Assembly (NCBI RefSeq): GCF_946151065.1
Contig: NZ_CAMGZA010000001.1
Location: forward strand, 124,001-188,000
Origin: Microbacterium sp. Marseille-Q6965
GTDB taxonomy: Bacteria > Actinomycetota > Actinomycetes > Actinomycetales > Microbacteriaceae
Direction of reading: 5' to 3'
DNA: 64,000 nucleotides
A model generated the notes under the pieces. That model did not search any database, had not been told where the DNA came from, and saw only the letters and a program-made list of their open reading frames with translations. Below, in pieces: positions 1-10,163 of this stretch (positions are counted from its first letter, which is position 1; every line of letters starts with the position of its first letter). The translations under genes and the position numbers were made by a program.

Positions 1-704
1 CGGGCATCTCGCGCATGCCCGTGGTCGACGGCGAGGTGGACGACGTCGTGGGCGTGCTCTACCTGAAGGATCTCGTCCAGTTCGGCTTCCGCGACACGCC
101 GGGCTGGCGCGACGCGAGCGTGCGTCCGCTGGCCCGCCCCGCGGTCTTCGTGCCCGAGCAGATGCGCGCCGAGACGTTGTTGCAGCAGATGAAGCGCGAG
201 GCCGTGCATGTCTGCCTCGTGGTCGACGAGTACGGCGGCATCGCCGGCATCGTCACGCTCGAGGATCTGATCGAGGAGCTCGTGGGCGACATCTCCGACG
301 AGTACGACCCGCGCACCAACGAGGTCGTCGAACTGGGCGACGGCAGCTACCGGGTGGCCGCGCGGCTGTCGCTCGCGGAGGTCGGCGACCTCTTCGGCAT
401 CCAGCTGGAGGACGAGGACGTCGACTCGATCGGCGGCCTGCTGGGCAAGGCCCTGGGGCACGTGCCGCAGCCGGGAGAGACCGTCGAGGTCGACGGTCTG
501 CTCATCACCGGCGGCACCTCGCGCGGGCGCGGGCGCGGACTCGCCACCGTGTTCGTGGACGCCGGCGAGGGGCTGAGGGCACTCGCGGAGGCGCGCACGC
601 GCCACCCGCGCACGGGCGAGATCGCCGTGCCGGGCGCCCGCACACCCACGGGCGAGACGCCGGTCGTTCGCGGCCGCAAGGGGAAGGATCGATCGGATGA
701 CTGA
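1..704 (+). CDS. CBS/CorC-domain (CNNM-type) membrane protein, C-terminal part
   Basis: The gene enters the window already in frame (codons from base 3), so its N-terminal membrane domain lies upstream. What is visible is the end of a first CBS motif (PVVDGEVDD...VLYLKDL), a complete second CBS motif (VCLVVDEYGGIAGIVTLEDL) followed by the family's E-E-L-V-G-D-I-x-D-E-Y-D stretch, and a CorC/HlyC transporter-associated domain over the last ~130 residues. Such proteins (DUF21/CNNM plus CBS pair plus CorC) are inner-membrane proteins linked to Mg or Co efflux; the old name hemolysin is misleading. Its stop overlaps the start of era by 8 bases, a pairing usual in Actinobacteria. The exact substrate cannot be read from the sequence. 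Confidence 0.9.
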   Translation, partial: GISRMPVVDGEVDDVVGVLYLKDLVQFGFRDTPGWRDASVRPLARPAVFVPEQMRAETLLQQMKREAVHVCLVVDEYGGIAGIVTLEDLIEELVGDISDEYDPRTNEVVELGDGSYRVAARLSLAEVGDLFGIQLEDEDVDSIGGLLGKALGHVPQPGETVEVDGLLITGGTSRGRGRGLATVFVDAGEGLRALAEARTRHPRTGEIAVPGARTPTGETPVVRGRKGKDRSDD

Positions 705-1593
705 GCACCGCAGCGGATTCGTGACCTTCGTCGGCCGCCCGAACGTGGGCAAGTCGACGCTGACCAACGCGCTGGTCGGCGAGAAGGTCGCCATCACGAG
801 CGAGAAGCCGCAGACCACCCGCCGCGCGATCCGGGGCATCCTCAACCGACCCGCCGGTCAGCTCGTCGTCGTCGACACGCCGGGGATCCACCGTCCGCGC
901 ACGCTGCTGGGGCAGCGCCTGAACGACCTCGTCGAGCAGGTGCTCGGCGACGTCGACGTCATCGCCTTCTGCGCCCCGGCCACCGAGAAGGTCGGGCCCG
1001 GCGACCGGCGGATCGCGGAGTCGCTCGACGGCTACCCGCGTGCCAAGAAGGTCGCGCTCGTCACGAAGACGGACGCCGCCACCAAGGACGAGGTCATGGA
1101 GCGGCTGCTCGAGGTGAACGCGCTCCGCGAGGACTGGGCCGCCGTGATCCCGCTGTCGTCCGTGTCGGGCGAGCAGCTCGATGTGCTCGTGGACGAGCTG
1201 CTCACGCTCATGCCGGAGGGCCCCGCGCTCTACCCGGAGGGGGTCGTCACGGACGAGACGGTCGAGGACCGGGTGGCCGAGATCATCCGCGAGGCCGCGC
1301 TCGAGGGCGTGCGAGACGAGCTGCCCCACTCCATCGCCGTGACGGTCGAGGACATCTCGCCGCGCGAGGGGCGCGACGATCTCACCGACGTATTCGCGAA
1401 CATCGTGGTGGAGCGCGACAGCCAGAAGGCCATCATCATCGGTCGCAAGGGCGCGCGCCTCAAGGACGTCGGGGCGCGTGCCCGGGCGCAGCTGGAGCCG
1501 CTGCTCGGAACGCGGATCTACCTCGCCCTGCACGTGCGGGTGGCGAAGGAATGGCAGCGCGACCCCAAGCAGCTCGGCCGTCTCGGCTTCTGA
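697..1593 (+). CDS. era: GTPase Era, ribosome assembly factor
   Basis: A 298-residue Ras-like GTPase with a C-terminal KH domain, normal length for Era. The G1 loop is GRPNVGKST near residue 13, G3 is DTPG near residue 60 and G4 is TKTD near residue 123. The KH part holds the IIGRKG signature near residue 246. Era binds the 3' end of 16S rRNA and acts in 30S maturation. The ATG lies inside the end of the upstream CorC-domain gene (8-base overlap), so translation is probably coupled. Confidence 0.97.
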   Translation: MTEHRSGFVTFVGRPNVGKSTLTNALVGEKVAITSEKPQTTRRAIRGILNRPAGQLVVVDTPGIHRPRTLLGQRLNDLVEQVLGDVDVIAFCAPATEKVGPGDRRIAESLDGYPRAKKVALVTKTDAATKDEVMERLLEVNALREDWAAVIPLSSVSGEQLDVLVDELLTLMPEGPALYPEGVVTDETVEDRVAEIIREAALEGVRDELPHSIAVTVEDISPREGRDDLTDVFANIVVERDSQKAIIIGRKGARLKDVGARARAQLEPLLGTRIYLALHVRVAKEWQRDPKQLGRLGF

Positions 1594-1707
1594 TCCACGC
1601 CGGACGCGGCTACCCGCCGTGACCGGACCCGTCAAGTCCCTTCATCGCGGCGGGCTCGCGCGGCGAGTCTGGTGTCTCACCGAGATCCGGACCGAGGAGG
1701 CACGACC

Positions 1708-2007
1708 ATGACCGATATGGCCAGCAAGGCGCAGGAGACCGCGGAGCAGGCGCAGGGTGCCGTGCGGGAGGTGGCCGCCAAGACGCGGTGGAACCCTCTC
1801 ACGCTGCTCGGCAAGTGGGGGGTGCGCAGCTCGCACCTCTACCTCGCGGGGTTCCTCTCCATCGCGGCGACGTTCCTGAAGTGGGCCTTGACGCTCACGC
1901 ATGACCGCCGCGAGCAGGCCGACCGCTGGGGTCTGTTCATCGGCGAGTGGGCGCCCACGTTCTTCGCGCTGGGCGTGGCGATGAAGCACGAGGAAGAGAG
2001 CCGCTGA
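1708..2007 (+). CDS. Small membrane-associated protein, function unknown
   Basis: A 99-residue protein. The start at 1708 is chosen because a GAGGAGG ribosome site sits 8 bases upstream; an earlier in-frame ATG at 1672 has none. Residues 1-30 are polar and rich in Ala, Glu and Gln (amphipathic helix character). They are followed by two hydrophobic stretches around residues 42-60 (LYLAGFLSIAATFLKWAL) and 75-92 (GLFIGEWAPTFFALGVAM). The family is not recognised. It stands alone between era and leuA. Confidence 0.7.
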   Translation: MTDMASKAQETAEQAQGAVREVAAKTRWNPLTLLGKWGVRSSHLYLAGFLSIAATFLKWALTLTHDRREQADRWGLFIGEWAPTFFALGVAMKHEEESR

Positions 2008-2131
2008 CCGCGGTCGACCGCCGGGCCCGGGGCGCGTTGCGCGACCCGGGCCTGCTTGCGGTGAGCAGGATGCACAGGGTCGGGGCGGCCGGCGCCCTGC
2101 AACCGTGCAGATTGCGTGGTAGCCTGGGAAC

Positions 2132-2163
2132 GTGCGTCCGACCGGCCTGCTTCTGCTTAGCTG

Positions 2164-2185
<22 letters not shown>
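2132..2185 (+). CDS. leuL: Leucine leader peptide upstream of leuA
   Basis: A 17-residue reading frame starting with GTG, MRPTGLLLLSCRDESSF, with four consecutive leucine codons (CTG CTT CTG CTT, bases 2147-2158), ending 60 bases before leuA. Short Leu-rich peptides ahead of leuA are known attenuation devices in Actinobacteria, where ribosome pausing at the Leu codons reports leucyl-tRNA supply. The codon run, the position and the inverted repeats that begin within its last codons together support the call. Expression has not been shown; the evidence is purely the sequence. Confidence 0.8.
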
Positions 2186-3997
<1,812 letters not shown>

Positions 3998-4001
3998 CCG
4001 G

Positions 4002-4784
4002 TCAGCGGCGGCGGAACCACCACCGCCGCCGCTGCCCCGGAGCATCCGGGACGACGATCGCACCGGTGAGCGGGATGTGGGCGCCCTCGCGCACCTCCTC
4101 GGCGGTGACGACGGGGATCGCGGAGGTCTCGAGCGCGACCTTGCGGCGATGGATGCGGCGCTGCTCGGGCAGCGACACGTCGAAGATCACGGCGAGCAGG
4201 CGGATGAGCGCCGTCACGGCGGCACCGATCACGGCGGCCACGGCGATGTCCGCGCCGAGCACGTAGGACCCCGCGAGCACGGCACCGCCCGCGAGGGCGG
4301 CGATCGCGTACAGCGACCCGACATGCATGATGGCGACCGGCAGCCCCATCGCGATGTCGCGGATGATCCCGCCGCCCACCGCGGCGCACATCCCGATGAA
4401 GACCGCGGGCACGATCGGCAGGCCGTACGCGAGGGCCTTCGAGGTGCCGACCGCGCCGAACAGCCCCATCGCCACGGCATCGAGCCCCACGATGAGAGGG
4501 TTCAGTCGCTGGAAGACGCCGGCCAGGAGCATGCCCGTGAGCGAGGCAGCCACCGCCGTGACGAGGTACCAGTTCGACTGCAGCGTCGCCGGCGTCACGC
4601 CGAGCAGAATGTCGCGGATGAGACCGCCCCCCATGCCGAGCATGATCCCGATGATCGCGACGCCGAGCCAGTCGAGGCGGCGCTGGCCCTGAAATCCGGA
4701 GGCGAAGACGGCGCCCTGGATGCCGCCGAGGGCCACCGCGAGAAGGTCGGCCCACAGCGGGATCACGAAAAGCGGGGCGTCCAC
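4002..4784 (-). CDS. TRIC/YicG-type trimeric cation-channel family protein
   Basis: About 260 residues, read from a GTG at 4784. The N-terminal ~210 residues contain repeated hydrophobic helices in two copies of a UPF0126 module, each marked by a GGGxxRD motif ([11 protein letters not shown] and [11 protein letters not shown]). Prokaryotic TRIC homologues form trimeric potassium-permeable channels. The last ~50 residues are a charged cytoplasmic tail ending in a basic run. The stop is 4 bases from leuA's stop (convergent). The substrate is inferred from the family only. Confidence 0.88.
   Translation of the reverse strand: MDAPLFVIPLWADLLAVALGGIQGAVFASGFQGQRRLDWLGVAIIGIMLGMGGGLIRDILLGVTPATLQSNWYLVTAVAASLTGMLLAGVFQRLNPLIVGLDAVAMGLFGAVGTSKALAYGLPIVPAVFIGMCAAVGGGIIRDIAMGLPVAIMHVGSLYAIAALAGGAVLAGSYVLGADIAVAAVIGAAVTALIRLLAVIFDVSLPEQRRIHRRKVALETSAIPVVTAEEVREGAHIPLTGAIVVPDAPGQRRRWWFRRR
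4004..4033. terminator. GC-rich hairpin between convergent leuA and TRIC-type gene
   Basis: An 11-bp perfect stem (4004-4014 with 4023-4033, 8-base loop) begins 6 bases after the leuA stop and overlaps the last codons of the converging gene. It has no U tract, which is common for actinobacterial terminators. A role for leuA is plausible; the same bases also encode the Arg-rich tail of the opposing protein, which could explain the repeat. Confidence 0.4.
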
Positions 4785-4859
4785 GACTCCATCGTGCCAG
4801 GCATCGTCCGTCGCGTCGTCGCGCCTCAGGCCGCTCGCATGGCCGGGGCGGATAATCGG

Positions 4860-5591
4860 ATGGTGCCCACCTACCGAGACGAAGCCGTCGTGCTGCGCAC
4901 CCACAAGCTGGGCGAGGCCGACCGGATCGTCACGCTGCTGAGCCGCCGCCACGGCAAGGTGCGCGCCGTCGCGAAGGGGGTGCGGCGCACGTCGTCGAAG
5001 TTCGGCGCCCGACTGGAGCCGTTCATGGTCGTCGACGTGCAGCTGTACGCCGGTCGCAGCCTCGACATCGTGCAGCAGGCGGACTCGCTCGGCGCGTACG
5101 GAGCCGACATCGCGGCCGACTACGACCGCTACACCGCCGCGAGCGCCATGGCCGAGGCCGCCGACCGGCTCAACGAGGCGGGCGCAGAGCCGCAGCACTA
5201 CTTCCTGCTCGTCGGAGCGCTGCGCGCGCTGTCGCGGGCGGAACACCCCACCCCCGCGATCATGAGCTCGTACCTGCTGCGGGCCATGTCGCTGTCCGGC
5301 TGGGCGCCCGCCCTCGACGACTGTGCGCGCTGCGGAGCCCCCGGCCCGCACGACGCGTTCGTGTCGCAGCTGGGAGGCATCGTGTGCGCATCGTGCGCGC
5401 CCACCGGCAGCGCGCGGGTGCCACGACGCACGCTCGACCTGATGCGCGCGCTGCGGGCGGGGGAGTGGGATGTGGTGGATGTCGCCGACCAGCGGGAGCT
5501 CGATGCCGCATCGGGGCTGGTGTCGGCATACGTGCAATGGACCCTCGAGCGCGGCCTGCGCGCGCTCCCGCACGTCGGAGGAAAGCGTTGA
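4860..5591 (+). CDS. recO: DNA repair protein RecO
   Basis: A 243-residue RecO, which helps RecR load RecA onto SSB-coated single-strand DNA. It has the N-terminal OB fold ([20 protein letters not shown] at residues 4-23) and a C-terminal zinc-binding region with CARCG and CASCA cysteine pairs. The ATG at 4860 begins the conserved region; another in-frame ATG at 4839 is possible. Its TGA overlaps the TTG start of uppS, so the two are probably co-translated. Confidence 0.95.
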   Translation: MVPTYRDEAVVLRTHKLGEADRIVTLLSRRHGKVRAVAKGVRRTSSKFGARLEPFMVVDVQLYAGRSLDIVQQADSLGAYGADIAADYDRYTAASAMAEAADRLNEAGAEPQHYFLLVGALRALSRAEHPTPAIMSSYLLRAMSLSGWAPALDDCARCGAPGPHDAFVSQLGGIVCASCAPTGSARVPRRTLDLMRALRAGEWDVVDVADQRELDAASGLVSAYVQWTLERGLRALPHVGGKR

Positions 5592-6415
5592 GCAAGCCGT
5601 ACACCCACCGCGACGCCGTGCCGTACCGGCCGCTCGACTGGACGGGCGCACACCCTCCCGCCTTCCCGGGCCCGGTGCCGAATCACGTCGCCATCGTGAT
5701 GGACGGCAACGGTCGCTGGGCCAACCGCCGCGGCCTCTCGCGCATCGAGGGGCATCGTGCGGGGGAGGAGGTGCTTCTCGACGTCGTGGCCGGCGCGATC
5801 CAGGCCGGCGTCAAGCACCTCTCGGTGTACGCGTTCTCGACCGAGAACTGGCGGCGCTCGCCCGATGAGGTGCGCTTCCTGATGGGCTTCAACCGCGACG
5901 TGCTGCACCGGCGCCGTGATCAGCTCAACGAGTGGGGCGTGCGCGTGCGGTGGGCGGGACGGACGCCCCGACTGTGGCGCTCGGTCATCAACGAGCTGCG
6001 CTTCGCCGAGCAGCTGACCGCGCGCAACGATGTGCTCACCCTCACGATGTGCATCAACTATGGCGGGCGCAACGAGATCGTCGACGCCGTGCGACGGATC
6101 GCGGAGGAGGCGGCCGCGCGCCGCATCTCGCCGGCTGCCATCACCGAGAAGACGCTGCGCCGGCACCTCTACGTGCCCGACATGCCGGACGTCGACCTGT
6201 TCCTGCGCTCCAGCGGCGAGCAGCGCACCTCGAACTTTCTGCTGTGGCAGTCCGCCTACGCCGAGATGGTGTTCCTCGACACGCTCTGGCCCGACTTCAG
6301 CCGCGAGGAGCTGTGGCACGGCATCCAGATCTTCCTCGACCGCGATCGGCGCTTCGGTGGCGCCGTGGACGCGCCGGCGGACGATGCGGGAATGCCGTCG
6401 CGCGGAATCCGTTGA
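5588..6415 (+). CDS. uppS: Isoprenyl transferase (undecaprenyl/decaprenyl diphosphate synthase)
   Basis: A 275-residue cis-prenyltransferase that makes the polyprenyl carrier for cell-wall synthesis. The signature [13 protein letters not shown] lies near residue 33, with the catalytic Asp in MDGNG, and [11 protein letters not shown] near residue 211. The TTG start at 5588 is set by a GGAGGAAAG ribosome site just upstream and the 4-base overlap with the recO stop. Order recO-uppS is typical of Actinobacteria. Confidence 0.95.
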   Translation: MSKPYTHRDAVPYRPLDWTGAHPPAFPGPVPNHVAIVMDGNGRWANRRGLSRIEGHRAGEEVLLDVVAGAIQAGVKHLSVYAFSTENWRRSPDEVRFLMGFNRDVLHRRRDQLNEWGVRVRWAGRTPRLWRSVINELRFAEQLTARNDVLTLTMCINYGGRNEIVDAVRRIAEEAAARRISPAAITEKTLRRHLYVPDMPDVDLFLRSSGEQRTSNFLLWQSAYAEMVFLDTLWPDFSREELWHGIQIFLDRDRRFGGAVDAPADDAGMPSRGIR

Positions 6416-6422
6416 GGATGAC

Positions 6423-7094
6423 ATGACCTCCTCGCCTGCCCCCATCAAGATCGACATCTGGAGCGACGTCGCCTGCCCGTGGTGCTACATCGGCAAGCGC
6501 AATCTCGAGAAGGGGCTCGCCGAGACCGCCGGCGACGACGACGCGCCGCGCGTGGAGATCGAGTACCACTCCTTCGAGCTGTCGCCCGATACGCCCGTGG
6601 ACTTCGAGGGCAGCTCCGCGGAGTTCCTCGCGGCGCACAAGGGCATCTCGATCGAGCAGGCGCAGGCGATGAACGACCGGGTGGCGCAGATCGCGGAGGG
6701 GGCGGGGCTCCATTACCGTTTCGACCTGCAGAAGCACACGAACACCGTCAAGGCGCACGAGCTGATCCATTTCGCGAAGGCGCACGGCAAGCAGCTCGAG
6801 ATGAAAGAGCGGCTGCTGTCGGCATACTTCGTCGAGGGCCGGCACGTCGGGCGTATCGATGAGCTCGTCGCCCTGGCCGAGGAGGTCGGGCTCGACGGCG
6901 CCGCGGCCCGTGAGGCGCTGGAGGCCGGCGCCTACCTCGACGCGGTGCGGGCCGACCAGGCGCAGGCAAGCGCCTACGGAATCGGTGGGGTCCCGTTCTT
7001 CGTCATCGACGGACGCTACGGCGTCAGCGGCGCGCAGCCGCCGGAGGCCTTCGCGCAGGTGGCGCGCCAGGTCTGGGCCGAGAAGCGGGCCTGA
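6423..7094 (+). CDS. DsbA-family (FrnE-like) thiol oxidoreductase
   Basis: A 223-residue thioredoxin-fold protein with the active-site motif CPWC (Cys18 and Cys21) right after the first beta strand, the inserted helical domain of the FrnE/DsbA group, and the cis-Pro loop GGVPFFVID near residue 192. There is no signal peptide, so it acts in the cytoplasm. FrnE relatives are linked to oxidative-stress tolerance. It starts 7 bases after uppS and is convergent with a glutathione peroxidase, a possible redox pair. Confidence 0.88.
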   Translation: MTSSPAPIKIDIWSDVACPWCYIGKRNLEKGLAETAGDDDAPRVEIEYHSFELSPDTPVDFEGSSAEFLAAHKGISIEQAQAMNDRVAQIAEGAGLHYRFDLQKHTNTVKAHELIHFAKAHGKQLEMKERLLSAYFVEGRHVGRIDELVALAEEVGLDGAAAREALEAGAYLDAVRADQAQASAYGIGGVPFFVIDGRYGVSGAQPPEAFAQVARQVWAEKRA

Positions 7095-7097
7095 CGC

Positions 7098-7592
7098 TCA
7101 GGCGAGCGCGGCCTCGATCGCCGCGACGACGGCGGGGTCGTCCGGCTTCGTCGGCGGACGGAAGCGGGTGACCGATCCGTCCGGGGCGACGAGGAACTTC
7201 TCGAAGTTCCAGGCCACAGGGCCGGCCAGCCCGTGCTCGTCCTTCGTCTTCTTGAGGGCCTTGTAGAGGGGATGCGCGTGCGGACCGTTGACCTTGACCT
7301 TGTCGTGAATCGGGAACGACACCCCCCAGGTGGTCGCGCAGTAATCCAGGATCTCCTCGATCGATCCCGGTTCCTGGCCCATGAACTGGTTGCACGGGAA
7401 GCCCAGCACCGTCAACCCGCGGCCGCCGTAGGTACGCTGCAACTGCTCCAGCTGCTCGTACTGCGGGGTCAATCCACACCGCGAGGCCACGTTCACGACG
7501 AGCACGGGTCCGCCGGCGTAGTCGGCCAGCGTTCGCGCTTCGCCCCGCGCGTCGGCGAAGGGGATGCGGCGGATGTCGGGCGTCTCGGCCAT
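7098..7592 (-). CDS. Glutathione peroxidase-family thiol peroxidase
   Basis: A 164-residue peroxidase. The peroxidatic residue is Cys39 in NVASRCGLTPQY, followed by the GFPCNQF motif with the second conserved cysteine and by WNFEKFL near the C-terminus. Bacterial members with Cys instead of Sec usually use thioredoxin rather than glutathione. The protein is full length, with no signal peptide. Its stop lies 4 bases from that of the DsbA-family gene. Confidence 0.93.
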   Translation of the reverse strand: MAETPDIRRIPFADARGEARTLADYAGGPVLVVNVASRCGLTPQYEQLEQLQRTYGGRGLTVLGFPCNQFMGQEPGSIEEILDYCATTWGVSFPIHDKVKVNGPHAHPLYKALKKTKDEHGLAGPVAWNFEKFLVAPDGSVTRFRPPTKPDDPAVVAAIEAALA

Positions 7593-7648
7593 GCCGTCAG
7601 CCTACGGCGCAAGGCCGTCGCACGGCTCGGTTCTGAGAGAATGAACCC

Positions 7649-8811
7649 GTGACCTCCGTACTCGACGCGCCCGCCGCCACGCGCGGTCTGCAGATCGGCG
7701 GCATCCGCTCGGATGTCCCCGTCGTCCTGGCGCCCATGGCGGGCATCACCAACACGGCGTTCCGGCGGCTGTGCCGCGAGTACGGCGGCGGTCTGTACGT
7801 GAGCGAGATGATCACGACGCGCGCGCTCGTGGAGCGCAACCCCGTGACGATGCGGCTCGTGCAGTTCCACGAGTCGGAGACCCCGCGGTCGATCCAGCTG
7901 TACGGCGTCGACCCGCACTACACGCGCGAGGCGGCTCGGATCATCGCCGAGGAGGATCGCGCCGATCACATCGACCTGAACTTCGGTTGCCCGGTGCCCA
8001 AGGTGACGCGCAAGGGCGGGGGGTCCGCCCTGCCGTGGAAGCTCGACCTGTTCCGTGCGATCGTGCGCGGCGCCGTGGAGGGCGCCGGAGGACTGCCGGT
8101 CACGGTCAAGATGCGCAAAGGCATCGATGCCGACCACCTCACGTACCTCGACGCGGCGAGGATCGCCGAGGACGAGGGCGTCAAGGCGGTCGCGCTGCAC
8201 GCGCGCACGGCCAACGAGTTCTACTCCGGCCATGCCGACTGGTCGGCGATCGCGAAGCTGAAGGAGACCGTGACGAGCATCCCCGTGCTCGGCAACGGCG
8301 ACATCTGGAGCGCCGCCGACGCGGTGCGGATGATGGACGAGACCGGCTGCGACGGCGTCGTGGTCGGGCGGGGCTGCCTCGGCCGGCCCTGGCTGTTCGG
8401 CGACCTGTCGCGCGCGTTCGGCGGCGAGGGCGTGCAGGTCGATGCCACGCTCGGGTTCGTGGCCCAGGCGTTCCGGCGGCACGCAGAGCTTCTCGTCGAG
8501 TTCTTCGAGAGCGAGGAGCGCGGCTGCCGCGACATCCGCAAGCACGCCGCGTGGTACTTCAAGGGCTACCCGGTGGGTGGCGACCTGCGGGGGCAGTTCG
8601 CTCAGGTGACGAGCCTCGCGCACATCGACGACCTCATCGCGCAGCTGGACCTCGACGCCCCCTATCCCGGCGAGGCGGCGGAGGGGCAGCGCGGCGGGCG
8701 GGCCGGCCGAAGCGCACGGTGCTGCCCGATCGCTGGCTCGAGTCGCGCACGATGGACGCGGCGGAGACGCGGGCGCTGGCGGATGCGGAGTTGGACACCA
8801 GTGGCGGCTGA
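7649..8811 (+). CDS. dusB: tRNA-dihydrouridine synthase DusB, probable 1-base frameshift near 8705
   Basis: FMN enzyme reducing uridine in tRNA. From the GTG at 7649 the frame encodes VLAPMAGITNTAFR, the SIQLYG and DLNFGCPVPKV motifs, MRKGIDADH, the catalytic-loop LHART and GNGDIW, all normal. After residue ~352 the frame turns into an unrelated Arg-rich stretch and runs on into dgt. The expected DusB tail (PKRTVLPDRWLESRTMDAAE...) is present in the -1 frame from about 8706 to the stop at 8809-8811. A single base appears to be missing around 8702-8710. This may be a true mutation, a sequencing slip in a GC-rich run or, less likely, programmed slippage. The coordinates given are for the repaired gene. 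Confidence 0.85.
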
Positions 8812-10162
8812 ATCCCCGCGTCCGGCCGGCTACACCGACGCCGACGCGGAGCGCTTCTTCCGGGAGAGGCACCGCTCCGAACGCGACGACTTCGCTCGTG
8901 ACCGGGCGCGGGTGCTGCACTCCGCGGGGCTGCGGCGCCTCGCGGCCAAGACCCAGGTGCTCAGCCCCGCCAGTCCCGCCGACTTCGCGCGCAACCGGCT
9001 CACCCACTCGCTCGAGGTGGCACAGGTGGGCCGCGAGATCGGCAACGCGCTCGGGCTGGCGGCCGACGTCGTCGACACCGCCTGCCTCAGCCATGACCTC
9101 GGGCACCCGCCCTTCGGGCACAACGGCGAGCGGGCGCTCAACGAGTGGGGCGAGGACATCGGCGGCTTCGAGGGGAACGCGCAGAGCCTGCGCATCCTCA
9201 CGCGCCTCGAGGCGAAGGTGGAGGACGGCGGCCGCTCGTTCGGCCTGAACCTGACCCGCGCGTCGCTCGACGCCACGTGCAAGTACCCGTGGACGGTCGA
9301 CAACCCGCTGCCGGATCCCGGCGGGCGGCTGAAGTTCGGGGTGTATCCCGAGGACGAGGACGTCTTCCACTGGATGCGACAGGACGCGCCGGGGCGCCTG
9401 CGGTGCATCGAGGCCGAGGTGATGGACCTTTCGGACGACATCGCGTACTCCGTGCACGACTTCGAGGATGCGGTGCTGAACGGCTATCTCGATCTGTCGC
9501 GGGTGAGCGACCCCGTCGAGCACTATCCGCTCGTCGGTCAGATCCAGCAGTGGGTGGGTTACGACTACACGCGGGACGAGCTCGCCGACGGTCTCTACCG
9601 GCTGACGCGGCAGCCGATGTGGCTGCGGGGGTTCGACCGCTCGCGGCAGGACCTCGCACGGCTGAAGAACCTCACGAGCGACCTCATCGGCCGCTTCGCG
9701 CGCGCCGCGGTGAGCGCCACGCGTGAGGCCTACCCCGCGGCCTCGCTCGCGCGTTATCAGGCTCACGTCGTGGTGCCGCGCGTCGTCGAGGTCGAGATCG
9801 CGGTGCTGAAGGGGCTGATGGGCGCGGCGATCGTCACACTCGACGCGCGCAAGGGCGTGTACAAGGAGCAGCGCCGGGTGCTGAAGCGCATCGCGGATGC
9901 CCTGCTGGCCACCGACGCGCTGTGGTCGACGGGAGCCGACGCGCTCGAGCCGGCCTTCGCGGCGGACTTTCATGCGGCCGACAGTGACGCGGCACGCAAA
10001 CGGGTGATCATCGACCAGATCGCGAGCCTGACCGATCAGACCGCGGTGGCGTGGCACAACCGGCTCGTCGGCGAGATCGACCCCGGTGAGGTGGGCATCT
10101 GGGCGCCGCGCCACGGCCGCCGCAGCCCCGACCGCACGCCGCAGCCGGCGGGGGCGCGCTGA
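8801..10162 (+). CDS. dgt: Deoxyguanosinetriphosphate triphosphohydrolase (HD domain)
   Basis: A 453-residue HD-superfamily enzyme that splits dNTPs into nucleoside and triphosphate. The metal ligands are visible as RLTHSLEV (His69), the SHDLGHPPFGHNGE block (His98, Asp99, His102) and MDLSDDIAYSVHDFED near residue 208. The GTG at 8801 lies inside the repaired end of dusB (11-base overlap), a usual actinobacterial arrangement. As the sequence stands, the dusB frame also reads into this gene without a stop, giving an apparent fusion of about 837 residues. dnaG follows after one base. Confidence 0.93.
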   Translation: MAAESPRPAGYTDADAERFFRERHRSERDDFARDRARVLHSAGLRRLAAKTQVLSPASPADFARNRLTHSLEVAQVGREIGNALGLAADVVDTACLSHDLGHPPFGHNGERALNEWGEDIGGFEGNAQSLRILTRLEAKVEDGGRSFGLNLTRASLDATCKYPWTVDNPLPDPGGRLKFGVYPEDEDVFHWMRQDAPGRLRCIEAEVMDLSDDIAYSVHDFEDAVLNGYLDLSRVSDPVEHYPLVGQIQQWVGYDYTRDELADGLYRLTRQPMWLRGFDRSRQDLARLKNLTSDLIGRFARAAVSATREAYPAASLARYQAHVVVPRVVEVEIAVLKGLMGAAIVTLDARKGVYKEQRRVLKRIADALLATDALWSTGADALEPAFAADFHAADSDAARKRVIIDQIASLTDQTAVAWHNRLVGEIDPGEVGIWAPRHGRRSPDRTPQPAGAR

Positions 10163-10163
10163 C

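Noticed and set aside
7649-10162. A natural bifunctional DusB-Dgt fusion
   Set aside because: The normal DusB C-terminus and dgt start are both present in the expected frames, so a one-base deletion is the simpler reading.
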